Shown: one piece after another, positions 34,104 through 44,999 of the stretch | Layout: each line of letters begins with the position of its first letter | Position numbering within the stretch: the first letter of the stretch is position 1 | Source: Coix lacryma-jobi var. lacryma-jobi | Taxonomy: Eukaryota > Streptophyta > Magnoliopsida > Poales > Poaceae | Assembly: GCA_009763385.1 (NCBI GenBank) | Contig: CM019825.1 | Location: 21,964,278-22,028,277 of the forward strand | DNA: 64,000 nucleotides | Reading direction: 5' to 3' | Notes under the pieces: generated by a model | Database searches by the model: none | Told to the model about the DNA's origin: nothing | What the model saw: the letters and a program-made list of their open reading frames with translations, nothing else | Made by a program: the position numbers and the translations under genes

Positions 34104-35189
34104 ATGCACCCCCACTTATGACATGCCTCTCCTCCAAGAAAGCAAAGGTGAAATTGTTTTGCATGTGCATTCATTCTTATTAGGTTTTGATCTAGTTCAT
34201 ATAGCCATCACATTGCTTATTTAGGCTCATTCATGGTAAAACAAATGACTTTAAAGTATATATGGTACCACTATTGCTTCTATGTTTGACTTGATCTAGT
34301 GGTAACATATAACTTGTTTGTGAGCTTGTAACTCTAGTGTTTGATCTAGTAAGTGAGCAATAGGTGTTTAACCAACGTGAGTAAGATAACCATTGTAAGA
34401 TGTGTGAAGAAGCTTACTCTAGAGCAAACCGTGTTAAATAACCTATGCTCATGATCTAGATTAAGCCATAACTTGACTTAGTTTGATCCTTACATGAGAA
34501 TCTCTTAATGCAAAGTTTGTCTTCTCTCCTTAAAACTTGCCCCACCTTTTATGATAATTGTTGACAAAGGGGGAGAAAAAGATGACAAAGATATGAGGGA
34601 GAATGCTAAGATAAATAAAAAGAGACATGCTAAGTGAACCTTCAAGTGCTTCAAGTGGGATCGGAGCATACAAATAGGGGGAGCAAGCTCATAAACATGT
34701 ATGTTGCATTTGAAATGTGCATATTCATACGATTGATTGCATTTGCATAAGCTATTTATTTTTGATATTCATGCTTATGTGGTGAATGCTAGTGTTAGAA
34801 CATGATTGATGATATGACTCACTAGCATAAATAAGATGACAACTAGACATACTTATATTTTAGTATTTTCAAGTGGTTCAAGAGCCTTATTATTATGTTG
34901 ATCTCACGGGGTTCTTGAGTTTTGTTGTATGTCTAGTGATAAATGATGCTAAGGATGGTTTAACATGTGCACTCCGATTGGTATCACGCTTCAAAGGTCC
35001 ATTCTTATGCCTTAGCATCATCATTGGTAGTATTGCTCATCCACATTTCATAATCATACATATGTGCCAAATTTAGAACCAAACTCTATAGCACATATGT
35101 AGGGGGAGCTAATACTATCAATGTGGTTACTCAAATTTAAATCACATATCTTTGTATAGGTTGTCATCAATTACCAAAAAGAGGGAGAT
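34104..35189 (+). other. Non-coding tail and polypurine tracts of the outer element
   Basis: No third open frame of note, unlike the inner element. GGGGGAG-type polypurine motifs occur at about 34568, 34677 and 35102, and the final tract AAAAAGAGGGAGA at 35176-35188 adjoins the LTR. Repeated polypurine tracts here are a known Sirevirus trait. Confidence 0.7.
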
Positions 35190-37296
35190 TGAAAGCCCTA
35201 GTTTGATTTTGGTTAATTGATGAAACCTATTTGGTCTAATCCTATTGCTAAACATGTGTGTAGCTTATAAGAAAGGATTGTGACCAAGCCAAGTGGTGGA
35301 GCTAGCTAGGTGGCAACCATGAAGGATGGTGATGGCCACAAGCACTCAAGAGATCAAGTGCTCTACCATTTGTAAAACTTGAGAAGAAGAGAAGAGATGG
35401 AGCAAAAAGGCCCGAAGGCAAAGGTATAACCTATATGGCTCTTTGTTTTAGTGATCAAGACACTTAGTGAATGTGATCACATTTAGGATACATAGCCGTA
35501 CTATTAAGAGGAGATTATTCACGGCTTATGCGGTGTTCAAGTGCCACTAGGTGTTCTCTAACATATCGATGCTATAGACCTAGTGAGTGACTAACAAAAC
35601 CCTTGGAAAATGCTTTGCAAAATGCTAACACACGTGCACAAGTGTTGAAACACCTTGGTGTTAGCACATGGGAGCAAGGGTAGAAGTTAGAAAGCGAAGG
35701 GTGCTGAGTTTTCAGCATCGGACGCTGGCAGCGGGGGCATCGGACGCTGGTCAAGCGTCCGATGGTAAACCCTAGGTTCTGTCAGAAACTGAAGGAGCAT
35801 CGGACGCTGGCAACGGACGCTGAGGAAACACTGTTGCAGAGTCCGATGCAGGTGACGTGGCGCAAGCATGCTTTCCAAGGAGCATCGAACGCTGGCCTGC
35901 GTCCGATGCAGAACCATCGGACGCGTCCGATGTGTTCTGGACCTCTCTGGAACCTTTTCGTTGTGTCATCGAACGCAGGGGTTAAGCGTCCGATGTAACT
36001 GTGCCGGCGCGTCCGATGTGGCGCAGAGAAGAGCTAAATTGAGCAGCGGCATCGGAGCGCCCGATGCCTGGCATCAGCGCGTCCGATGTCACTTTAACCG
36101 TGGCGCGAAGCAATATGACCGTTGGGATCTAACGGACAGATTTCATATCAGGGGGACACGTGGCTCCATCTGGAGCATCGGACGCTGGGGCAGCGTCCGA
36201 TGGTTGATCATTGGCGCGTCCGATGACCCCGATTCCAGCCCAACGGCTAGGCCGACTTGTGTGGCCTTTTTAAGGGGCTTGGCCGGCTTGCTAGGTTGTC
36301 CTCTTGCACATTCTAATTCCTAAGCATTCTAGTGAGCATTGGCAAGCCTCCCAACTCATCTCTCAAGTTGATTTGATCAAACCAAGTGAGATTGAGTGAT
36401 CTAGTGCGTGATTTGATAGAGTTCAATCTAGTGGCACTAGTTCTTCGCATCGGCATTGAGTTCTCTTGTTACTCTTGGCATTTGTCGGTGCCTAGACGGC
36501 TTGGAGGTGTTGAGGTGGTTGTTGGCAAGAGAAGGAGATTGTTCTTGGCCACCACCGATCGTTATTGTGAGAGGTTTTGGAGCCTCACCTCGCCGGAGCG
36601 GCAAGAGGCATCCTTAGTGGATTGCTCGTGTCATTGAGCTACCTCGCTAGTGGTAGACTCTTGTGGTGCTCTTTGTGAGCTTGGCTTTGCGCCGATTAGC
36701 CACCGAGTCACCTAGTGTTGGTCGACACAACGGGGAGTAGCGTGCCAGCAAGCACGTGAACCTCGGGATAAATCTTGGTGTCCCGTGTGCTTATTATGAT
36801 TGCGACTTCATCTTGGTGATTGATCTTCATATTCATATTCTTGGTGATCGGCATCACGAGTGGATTTCACCGGTGATTGGTTCTCTACTAGACGATCCCG
36901 AAGGCTCGGTGAAACCACCTCTATCTAGCTCATTTACTTTGTGTATTTACATTGAGCTATTTCTCTTGTGTAGATACTATCTCTTGTTATATTCCTTGTG
37001 TAGCTAGTTGTGATTAGCTTGCTTAGTCTATCTATTGCACACACTTGTCTCGTATACCTTTTTGTATATCATACTTGTACTAGAGCTAGTTAGTTTTATT
37101 CCGCATTAGATATTAGCTCTAATTGCTTATGTGACATAGATATATTAGGTAGAATTGTTGGATAGGTGGCTTGCAACACACTATTAGGCTAGCGCAAAAA
37201 GCTCCGCCATTTGTTATACTAATAGTGTTTGCCTAAGTAATTTTTGTAGATTTTAACTAGGCTATTCACCCCCCTCTAGCCAATTTGGACCTTTCA
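35190..37296 (+). repeat. 3' LTR of the outer Sirevirus
   Basis: Partner of 13438-15545. Half-site array 35716-36227; MSA-consensus sites at 36116-36126 (minus) and 36239-36249 (plus). Several half-sites decayed to TTCGATG in the 5' LTR are the regular TCCGATG here, which suggests CpG-type decay. It is followed by CTCGG and the rest of the split GGGCC-rich element. Confidence 0.93.
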
Positions 37297-37301
37297 CTCG
37301 G

Positions 37302-37372
37302 GCCGGGCCAAAACCCCGGGCCATGGGTCGGGCCAACGGGCCTCGGGCTGCATGGCCATATATGAGAGTAAC
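37302..37372. mobile_element. Right part of the split GGGCC-rich TIR element
   Basis: Continues the element at 12726-13437 with GGGCCGGGCC and CGGGCCATGGGTCGGGCC strings, and ends in ATGGCCATATATGAGAG, the inverted match of its left end. Confidence 0.55.
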
Positions 37373-37837
37373 TCAAACGTTTTTATATTTTTTGTTTAGC
37401 AAAATATGGTATTTGCCAACTCTCGAATTAATGTGACAAAGGTAAAAAGAGTCAATCACCAACGATTTTACATTTAGACTTGACAAAACTAAAAAAATAT
37501 GCGCGCGAGAGGGAAATATTCCGCGGGAGTAGCACGCGAGGGCGATTGCCAAACGAACCGCAACTTGACATATATGTCAAATATCACTCAGTGTTTGCAA
37601 GTTGCTAAAAATACTAAGCTCATTTGCCAAACCGTTGGATAGAAGATTTTTAGACGCGTTTTTTGCAAAACAAGAATGTCAAACTCATTTGCAAAATCAT
37701 TAGAGTTGCAGCAGGGGCACCTCCTCCACCATGGATCCACAACGACGGTCACGTATCTTCCACACGTCATCATGGGTGCCATGCTGGCCTCTTAAATACG
37801 TAACTATAAATATCTAAATATCTAAGGCACGTACAAC
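37373..37837. other. AT-rich intergenic sequence
   Basis: Contains GCAAGTTGCTAAAA and CTCATTTGCCAAAC phrases resembling the interior of Tourist-like elements such as 58156-58502, but no clear termini. No gene seen. Confidence 0.4.
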
Positions 37838-39228
37838 TGTAAGTGCATCTAGCCCTTAGTGGGTTTTGGTGAATTGAGTGACAACATAATTAAAGGTCTA
37901 ACAAGTTTGCTAAGTGTATCAAAGGTTCAACAAGAAAAGCAAACTTGATGGTATTCCACATAGTGTTGAAATGAAGGCCAAAATTGTGTATTGTTGTATT
38001 GGAAGATCATGGAAACAATCTTGTTCAAGAAAAAGACAACAATGCAAATAGAGTTGATGATATGGCTTCTATGTTGTGGGATATCATGACATCATGAGAA
38101 AGCAAGCATATTTGGCAAATGACAAGTGAGACATAGATTGATGATTTTGGAATGGTCTCAACAATGGGTTGCTTTTCATGAGCAAGAAGAGTTTGATAGT
38201 GAACTAGCTTTGATCAAGGTTAAAGAATGAATCAAGAATGCATAAGTGAGTAAATGTCAAACAAAGGTCAAATGACAAGGACTTAACTCATATTGGATAT
38301 ATGTCATCTCTACATTGGTTTGCTTGTATGGATAAATATTTGGAGAATCACTTTGCATTGATTTGATCAAGCTAGAAGTATGCAGATGGAGATTGAAGTG
38401 AGTGTTGAGTGTCAAGCCAAAAAGAGAGGATATAAGGAATCGTGAATTGGCTTGACCATATTAATGATGATCCATATATGTCTCTATGTGAGTCAAACTA
38501 AAGCTTGATTGATCTCAACATTCATATCTATAAGATGTTCAAGCAAGGATCACAATATTGAAGAAATGGTTTTCAATGGATGCTCAATATGATGTGACTT
38601 GAGTGTGGCTTGATAAGGTGAAGATAGCAAGGAAAGGGCTTCGAGGTACTAAGCGAAGGTGAAGGTCAATAGACCGAGGTACTATGGCTAGGGTGAAGAA
38701 GAGAGTACTTGCATTGAGTCGAGGTACTAATCAAGCTATGAGGATTCATATTGTGTTGAGGATCAAATCATTAGTGGAAGTGACTTGAAGCCATGGATTG
38801 AACTCATATGTGTGGAAATGGTTCAAGTCACATGCTCAAGGTGTGATTGCTCAAAGAAAGGAGACAAAGATGATTGCAACCCCTTTTGAAGTGATATCAA
38901 GAAGAAATGGCATATGAAGACATTGAAGACTCAAGTGGTTAAAATGGTTATATTTTCTTTATCTTGAGTATAGTTATGCCGTACTATCAAGGGGATGCAA
39001 TACGAATCATAGACAAGTCTCAAGTGCTCAAACTAACCGAACCCGAGTGCTAACATGAGATAAAACACTTAGCACTGTACCTGCACTTGTTGATCTTGGG
39101 ATTGTTCTCTGCAGGGTTAGATAGCCCTCGAAATAAGCTTTCTGAAATGTCCAAGATCACTAAAATCGGAGTTCAGAGTAAAAAGTTATGGCGTTTTTCG
39201 TGAGGTCACCTGTGCTGTCTTAGGGAGC

Positions 39229-39368
39229 TGCGGCAGTGCCGCTCTGTCGAGCGGTAGTGCCGCTCCTCGGAAGTGCCGGGCCAAGTGCGGCAGTGTCGGG
39301 CCTGTACAACCAGTAACAGCTAGTTTTTGACCTCTAACGGCTAGTTTGGAGAGTGGAGGGTATATATA
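39229..39368 (+). promoter_or_regulatory. Half-site array, MSA-consensus site and TATA box of the solo LTR
   Basis: GCGGCAGTGCCGCTC, GAGCGGTAGTGCCGCTC and similar near-palindromes fill 39229-39300. TCTAACGGCTA at 39333-39343 matches YCYAACGGYYA exactly. TATATATA at 39361-39368 follows 18 bp later. This is the same order as in the other two families with a different half-site core. Confidence 0.6.
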
Positions 39369-40039
39369 CCCACCCCACGCCTCCAGGTGAGGCTGTTGAT
39401 GCTCAGTTCACTCTCAACCATTCCCAAGCCATTTGAGAGCTCTCCCCAACCCTCTCTTGTGAGAGTGATATGCTTAGTGCATGATTAAGTGTTGGGGTTG
39501 TGTGATTAAGAGCTAGAGAGCATATTAGAGCCTTCCAAACCTTGAGCACTTGTCGGGCTTCGTCGATCTTCGTTGTGCATCTTTTACTCTTGGAGGTGAA
39601 GCCTCCTAGACGGCTAGGCGTCGCCCGACGAGCCCCCGTGCTTGTGGTGAGCAGCGGGAAGTTTGTAAACACTTGTGCAGCTAGTGAAATTATCCCTCAC
39701 TTCAAGGATTTGGTTCCTTGATTTGAGAACGAGGGCAAGACCGCCTTGGTGGTGAGCCAATCCTTTGTGGATACCTCAACAACGTGGACATAGACAAGCC
39801 TTGGTGGCGAGCTGAACCACGGGATAAATCACTTGTCTCTTGTGTATACTTGTGTTCATTCATCATACTTGTGAGCTTGTGATTGATTCTAGGATTTGGC
39901 CCCGATCCACTTCATACAACATATTTGTCTGTGTTGAGTTGGTTCTGCAGGTTCAGGAAACCAAGAGCAACACCTCTATTCATATAGATTTGGTTTTCTA
40001 TGGCTAGTTTTTGAATTGCAGGCTCGGGCAGGTTGTTGG

Positions 40040-40111
40040 CGCGGCAGTACCGGGCTGAGAGCGGCAGTGCCGGGGTGCGGCAATGCCAGGCTCAGGGCGG
40101 TAGTGCCGGGC
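40040..40111 (+). repeat. Second GCGGCAGTGCCGG array near the end of the solo LTR
   Basis: Four to five copies of GCGG(C/T)AGTGCCGGG or a close variant, in the part of the LTR downstream of the TATA box, i.e. within the expected transcript. Confidence 0.7.
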
Positions 40112-40190
40112 ATCACTAACAAAGTTTTGAGCCGTGATTTTAACAAGCCTATTCACCCCCTCTAGGCGACATCAAGGTCTTTTCAACAAC

Positions 40191-42369
40191 GCATGGTTTA
40201 ACCCCGTCTGTACAATGTTCATTTTACAAAAAAACCCTCGCCGAACAGCAGTGAATGAGGGGAGAGAGCAAAGTCGTCTTCTCACGAGACGACGACCCCT
40301 GGCGCGTGGTCCTAGACCATATCGCCAACCGAAGCCGCGCTATAAGAGCATCTCCAACAACTCCCTATTCTCACTCGCTATTCTTATAAATTTGGTAAAA
40401 GCACAAATATTCTTCTCCAACAACTCCCTAAATGAACTTGCTATCTTTTCCAACTTCCTATTCCTCCATGTCGCATGTTTAAATTTCCGCACGCGGAGGT
40501 GAGGTTGCTATCCCGTGATTTCACCGTGGCGGCCTCCCGCGCGCTGTTCCCCACCTCTGCTAGCGCAAAATCTTTTCCCCTCCTCTCCCGCGGCAACGCA
40601 AATCGGCCTAGGTGGGCCTAGTTTTTTGATTTTAACAAGTTGGAATAGCAAATTGTTAGAGAGAGGTCTTTTTTTACTCGCCAAATAAATTAGGAAGTTG
40701 CTAAAAATTATGATATACGAAGTCATTTTTTACAACTGGTTCAGATACCCGTCTTCAAGCAAATCGCGCGGATCCGGCTGTGGCTTGCGCACGATTTTGG
40801 TTTTGGGCGCCAAAATTCCATCGCCACTGACGGTAGCCATCACCACGCAGCTGCGGCACCCTAGGTTCCCTCGGTCGGATTCGGGATAGCGACCACAACT
40901 TCCTCCCGGCCGGATTTGGTGCGGCGGTGGTGATGGCGATTTCCTCCCAGGTCAGATTTGGTGCGGCGGTGGCAACTTTCACCATGGCTGGATTCGTCAT
41001 GACAGCAGCTGATTTGTCCCTGATCTGGCGCTTGTCTTGTTTGGTGGGATACATTTGACAGTGATTCTCAAGTTTCTCCTGTATTGACATCAACCAAGTT
41101 AGAATCAGTTTGTCATGTCCCTCAATTGTTCTCGTTCATAAATAGATGTAAAGTCCAGTTATCATTTTCAGAAGCGGTGTAATTTGGTGTAACAAAACTA
41201 CAATGTTCTGTTTTCTTGTCAAAATGCAGTTCGGTTCTGTAGGCTATTACAACACATTGCTTTTGTCTTAATTGATCTATGATGCGAGCAAATAATCAGT
41301 TTAATTGACACTTCAGTATTAGGGCATAGCATTACTTTATATGTTGAATCCTGTGTGATCTGGAGCTTGATCTTTCTCCTGAAGTGTTTGAGAAGATGCT
41401 TTTTCCAGAAGTTATATAATTTAGTATATATTCTTTCTGTATAATTTGCAACTACATTGTAGTGTACACAGAGAAGTGGATTCAACCAGTTTATGTTAGC
41501 CGCTACCTGAAATTATTCTATATGCTTTCTGATTTTTTTATTGTGAATGAACCTCATAGTTGAAAAACTGAATGGCTTTGTATTTGCCGTGATTTTGAAA
41601 CTGAAGTGTTCCAGAGAAGTAGAGCAGGACCAGTATTGCTGTTTGAAACTGAATGGCTTTGTGAATTTTACTTTGCAGGGATAAGAACACACATCCATCT
41701 GGTTTCAGGGACCAGTAGATGGCACCATAGCTTGCTGTGATCAAGTTTTTTCTATCAAGTTTCTATTTTGTGTGATCAAGTTATCAACGCAAGCACAGTT
41801 AGTTTGTATTTTTCTGTGATCAAGTTATCAACGCAAGCATGGTTTGCATGTAAACTAGTGTCAGTTCTAATTATGTGCTTCTAGTTAGCAAATTTTGTAT
41901 GAAAACTGAAGTTCTGTTAACTTTCGAGGAGATTGAAAACTACTGTCACATGCTGTACTTGTGAATGAGAATACGAGTGCATTTGACAGAGCTATGAAAA
42001 AAATACAATTATATGTAGTGTATTTATATGTGATCTAATTTGTGTCAATTAGCAACACAATGGTATACAAGGATGATATTCATAATTTATCATGGCTCTA
42101 TACAAGCATTAAATAAATTGTAGACAATCAAATAGACAATACTTGTCTATGAGTTGTATGAACTGTCTGTTTAATTGTCTATGTTGTGAATTTCAAAAAC
42201 TTGTAGACAACGTCTGTCTGTGGGCTGTACATGCCAGTGTTTGGTTCATCGGTCGGTAAAGCAAACGTATGAGAAATTTATTGTGTGCGGGAGTAGTGTG
42301 GATCATAAATTGCGTAATCTGTTTGGTTGCATGTCGACTCTTCAACCAGCGGTGACACCAGCACTGTAA
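40191..42369. other. Intergenic sequence with Tourist-like remnants
   Basis: GAGCATCTCCAACAACTCCC at about 40347 is a Tourist-like terminus, and a related CAAGTTGGAATAGCAA block near 40635 looks like its interior or far end. The rest has short open frames only. A TAGACAAT-rich stretch at 42120-42240 resembles the end of another DNA transposon. No gene is supported. Confidence 0.4.
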
Positions 42370-42575
42370 GGGCACTCACAATGCAGACTCTACTTAGAGT
42401 CTAAGTCTATTTATTACCTCGAAGCTATCATAGACTTGGAGTCTAAATAAGACTTGGAGTCATGTTTTTTCTTTCTCTCTCTTCAATAACTACACTGCCA
42501 CATCAGCAAAATACAATAAATAAAATGTAATAAATAGGTTTAGACTCTATGATAGAGTCTGCATTGTGAGTGCTC
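42370..42575. mobile_element. Tourist-like MITE with TAA target duplication
   Basis: Inverted ends GGGCACTCACAATGCAGACT and AGTCTGCATTGTGAGTGCTC, flanked by TAA at 42367-42369 and 42576-42578. 206 bp, non-coding. Confidence 0.88.
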
Positions 42576-42827
42576 TAATGGAATGGAATAGCCGAAGGAG
42601 CAGTATCAAAAGTAAATGGATCATTATTTGATAACAGAGCACCTCTTAATGGGCTAGGCCGAAGCAAAGAACCATATCGCTATCTGATTCCCTAGGTAAT
42701 CAGGTTACGTTACATTTTAGCGAACTAAACACTTTGTAAATGTTTTATTATATTTTAGTCAAGGAGACGACCACACATATAAATATTGTGGAAGAAGGTA
42801 CAAACAACGTGAAGATGGGTGAATATG

Positions 42828-43073
42828 GGCCTTGTTTAGATTGAAAAGACGAATTTTTTTTCTCAACTGTAGCACTTTTGTTTGTATTTGACAAATATTG
42901 TCTAATTATGTGCTAACTATGGCTCAAAAGATTCGTCTCGTGATTTAAAACTAATCTGTGTAATTAGTTATTTATTTTGCCAACATTTAATGCTTCATGC
43001 ATATGTTCAAACATTGATGTGATGGTGATGCGATGAAAATAGAGTGAAAAAAAGTTAATAGTTTGATGAGGCC
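42828..43073. mobile_element. MITE of the GGCCTTGTTTAGATT family
   Basis: Starts GGCCTTGTTTAGATTG and includes TGTAGCACTTTTGTTTGTAT and AAAGATTCGTCTCGTG, shared with 6430-6657 and, inverted, with 43227-43458. The right end is degenerate. Confidence 0.65.
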
Positions 43074-43226
43074 GTGCATTGAAAGTAGTGAACGACTAAT
43101 TTGAATAAGACATGCAATCCTGACTAGTTTAACTTTTTTATTTTCAAGTCCACTCACGATGCAAAGTTATATTTCATAATTTCTAAGAATGTCATATTAT
43201 CCGCAGACTTTTGTTCAAAAAAAAAA

Positions 43227-43458
43227 GCCCACGTTCAGTTCGCGAAATGTCGCTAAATATTTTGCGCAGTACCCGTTTTAGACGCATGCACGAAACATTA
43301 AATGTAAATAAAAAAATAATTAATTATACTTTTAGTCTGTTCATGCCGAGACGAATCTTTTGAGTCTAGTTAGGTCATATTTGGACAAAGTTTATCAAAT
43401 AACAACGAAAGTGCTATAGTAATTTTTCGCCAAATATTTCGCGAACTGAACAAGGCCT
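43227..43458. mobile_element. Inverted copy of the same MITE family
   Basis: Ends GTTCAGTTCGCGAAAT and ATTTCGCGAACTGAAC are inverted repeats; the right end continues AAGGCC. The interior contains GAGACGAATCTTTTGAG, the reverse complement of the family's AAAGATTCGTCTC block. Confidence 0.75.
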
Positions 43459-43611
43459 TACTAATGCAAAGTTAATAATATTTGACGTTTTAGAGAACTA
43501 GAACAATAATTATTTTGGGGTGGAGGGGAAGTATAGTTGCATGTCAGTGCAGGTAGCAATGCCAAGAATGTGAGACTTTTTAAAATGTGCATGTCCAACT
43601 CTTGAGGCCTG

Positions 43612-43846
43612 CTCTCTCCGTCCCTAAATAAGTGTCGCTGTTGGTGTGCGTGCCACGTGTTTGACTTAATTTGTACAAAATATGTGTAATATTTACATCT
43701 CTAAATAATTTTGTTAAAAAACTAGATGTAAAGATCTTTCCGATGATAGTAATTATTTAGCATAAATATTAATATATTTTAATATATAATTGCCGGCAAC
43801 TTTTTCTCGGGAAGCGAGAACGACACTTATTTAGGGACGGAGAGAG
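43612..43846. mobile_element. Stowaway-like MITE
   Basis: Inverted ends CTCTCTCCGTCCCTAAATAA and TTATTTAGGGACGGAGAGAG, a Stowaway-type terminus. TA follows the right end; the left TA is lost. It lies just upstream of the membrane-protein gene. Confidence 0.8.
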
Positions 43847-43939
43847 TACATTACGTTTAGACAAAAATAATAATAATAATAATAAGGAACACACCCCATG
43901 CATTAGCAGTCCTTTTACAGTTTTCTGAACCCAACCGTC

Positions 43940-44981
43940 CGGTCCCCACTCCCCACACAGCCACACTCCTCAGGAGACAGCGTTCCGCGCCGAACGCGGC
44001 TCGCCGCTCTTCCTCCTCCTCCCTTCCGTAGGCGCCCTCGTCGTCCTCGCCCTAGCCTTGCGGACGCTGCTGCCGTGGAGCGCAGATCGACCCTGACGCC
44101 GCTCGATTTCTTCTCTCGTCGGTAAGGAAACTCGGCTGGAAATGCTCGTTCATTCCGCACATACTTTTTATTTTTCTTTTCTTATTACTCGCCAGCCCTT
44201 GATTCCAATGTCTTCGTTTTTCTCTGACCCGTCCACCTTGTCGCGGATTTGCTTGATGCTCGCATTTCTAGATTTTTAGGTTTTCAATCGCGCGCCTGAT
44301 TATATATTGGTTAGAACCATCATAATTCGTAACTCGTTAGGTGATCCGGCAATTTTGTTCCGCCAAAAAGGATCATTTCCCGCACAAAATATGATAAGCA
44401 ATCCGAGCGGGGCGGCACACATTGGTAACGTGAGAAATCGGTTCTGTAACCAGCTGCGATGTGACTCTTTGGGGGATCAGGTTATTTGAAATCGGTTGTG
44501 TAACCAGCTGCAGATACTTGTTATTTTAGATGGCTTTCCCATGGTGTTTCCTTTTTAGCGTACACGGAGTTTTGTTCTGTTGTCAATATTTTTTGGAAAA
44601 TAATCCTAATTAGTACATTGGGTACCGACACTTTGAAAAATAATAAAAAGGATCATATAGGACACTAATTGGAGAGCAGTAGTGTTTAAGTTCCCTCACA
44701 AGACCACTGTTTGGACGAGTTCAGTTCAAATTAGAAAATTTGGTTTGTAAACCGAAGTGTGCAAATAAATATTCAACCGAGGAAGATTGACTTGGGAACA
44801 GGAGTGCAATTGCTTTGAGTGGAAAGCAGTAATCACATAAATACTAGTGTGACTATTTATAAGTTCCCTTGTGCAAACGTGCAACATCTGAGATTTACAA
44901 TCACAAAATAATTATTTTTTTGTTGTGCTTTATAAATCTTTTCAGATGCTAACATAGAAAGCCATTTCTTACATATTGCAG
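43940..44981 (+). promoter_or_regulatory. 5' leader exon and leader intron of the membrane-protein gene
   Basis: A GC-rich block (about 43960-44121) ends in a strong donor, TCG then GTAAGG. An acceptor (CATATTGCAG) ends at 44981, 18 bp before the start codon. A leader intron of about 860 bp is therefore likely. The transcription start is not fixed. Confidence 0.5.
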
Positions 44982-44999
44982 AGCGTGGAAAACTCTGCA

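Larger units (their letters stand above)
13438..37296 (+). mobile_element. Sirevirus-type Ty1-copia retrotransposon (outer element, interrupted)
   Basis: Long terminal repeats of about 2.1 kb (13438-15545 and 35190-37296) start TGAAAG and end TTTCA. The 5-bp target duplication CTCGG is at 13433-13437 and 37297-37301. The internal order is primer-binding site, gag, protease, integrase, reverse transcriptase, RNase H, a 1.1-kb non-coding tail, and polypurine tract. A second Sirevirus interrupts pol at 18178-31456; without it the element is about 10.6 kb. It is non-functional: gag has an early stop and a frameshift, and pol has two frameshifts and one stop. By eye the two LTRs differ at roughly 45 sites (about 2%). 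Confidence 0.93.
37838..40185 (+). mobile_element. Solo LTR of a third Sirevirus family
   Basis: A single 2.35-kb LTR-like unit starting TGTAAGTGCATCTAGCCC and ending CAAGGTCTTTTCA, flanked by the 5-bp duplication ACAAC (37833-37837 and 40186-40190). No internal region or second copy is present, so it arose by recombination between LTRs. The start (CATCTAGCCC...GTGGGTTTTGGTGAATTG) is related to the inner element's LTR start. It has two half-site arrays (39229-39300 and 40040-40111), an MSA-consensus site and a TATA box. No open frame of significance. Confidence 0.88.
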
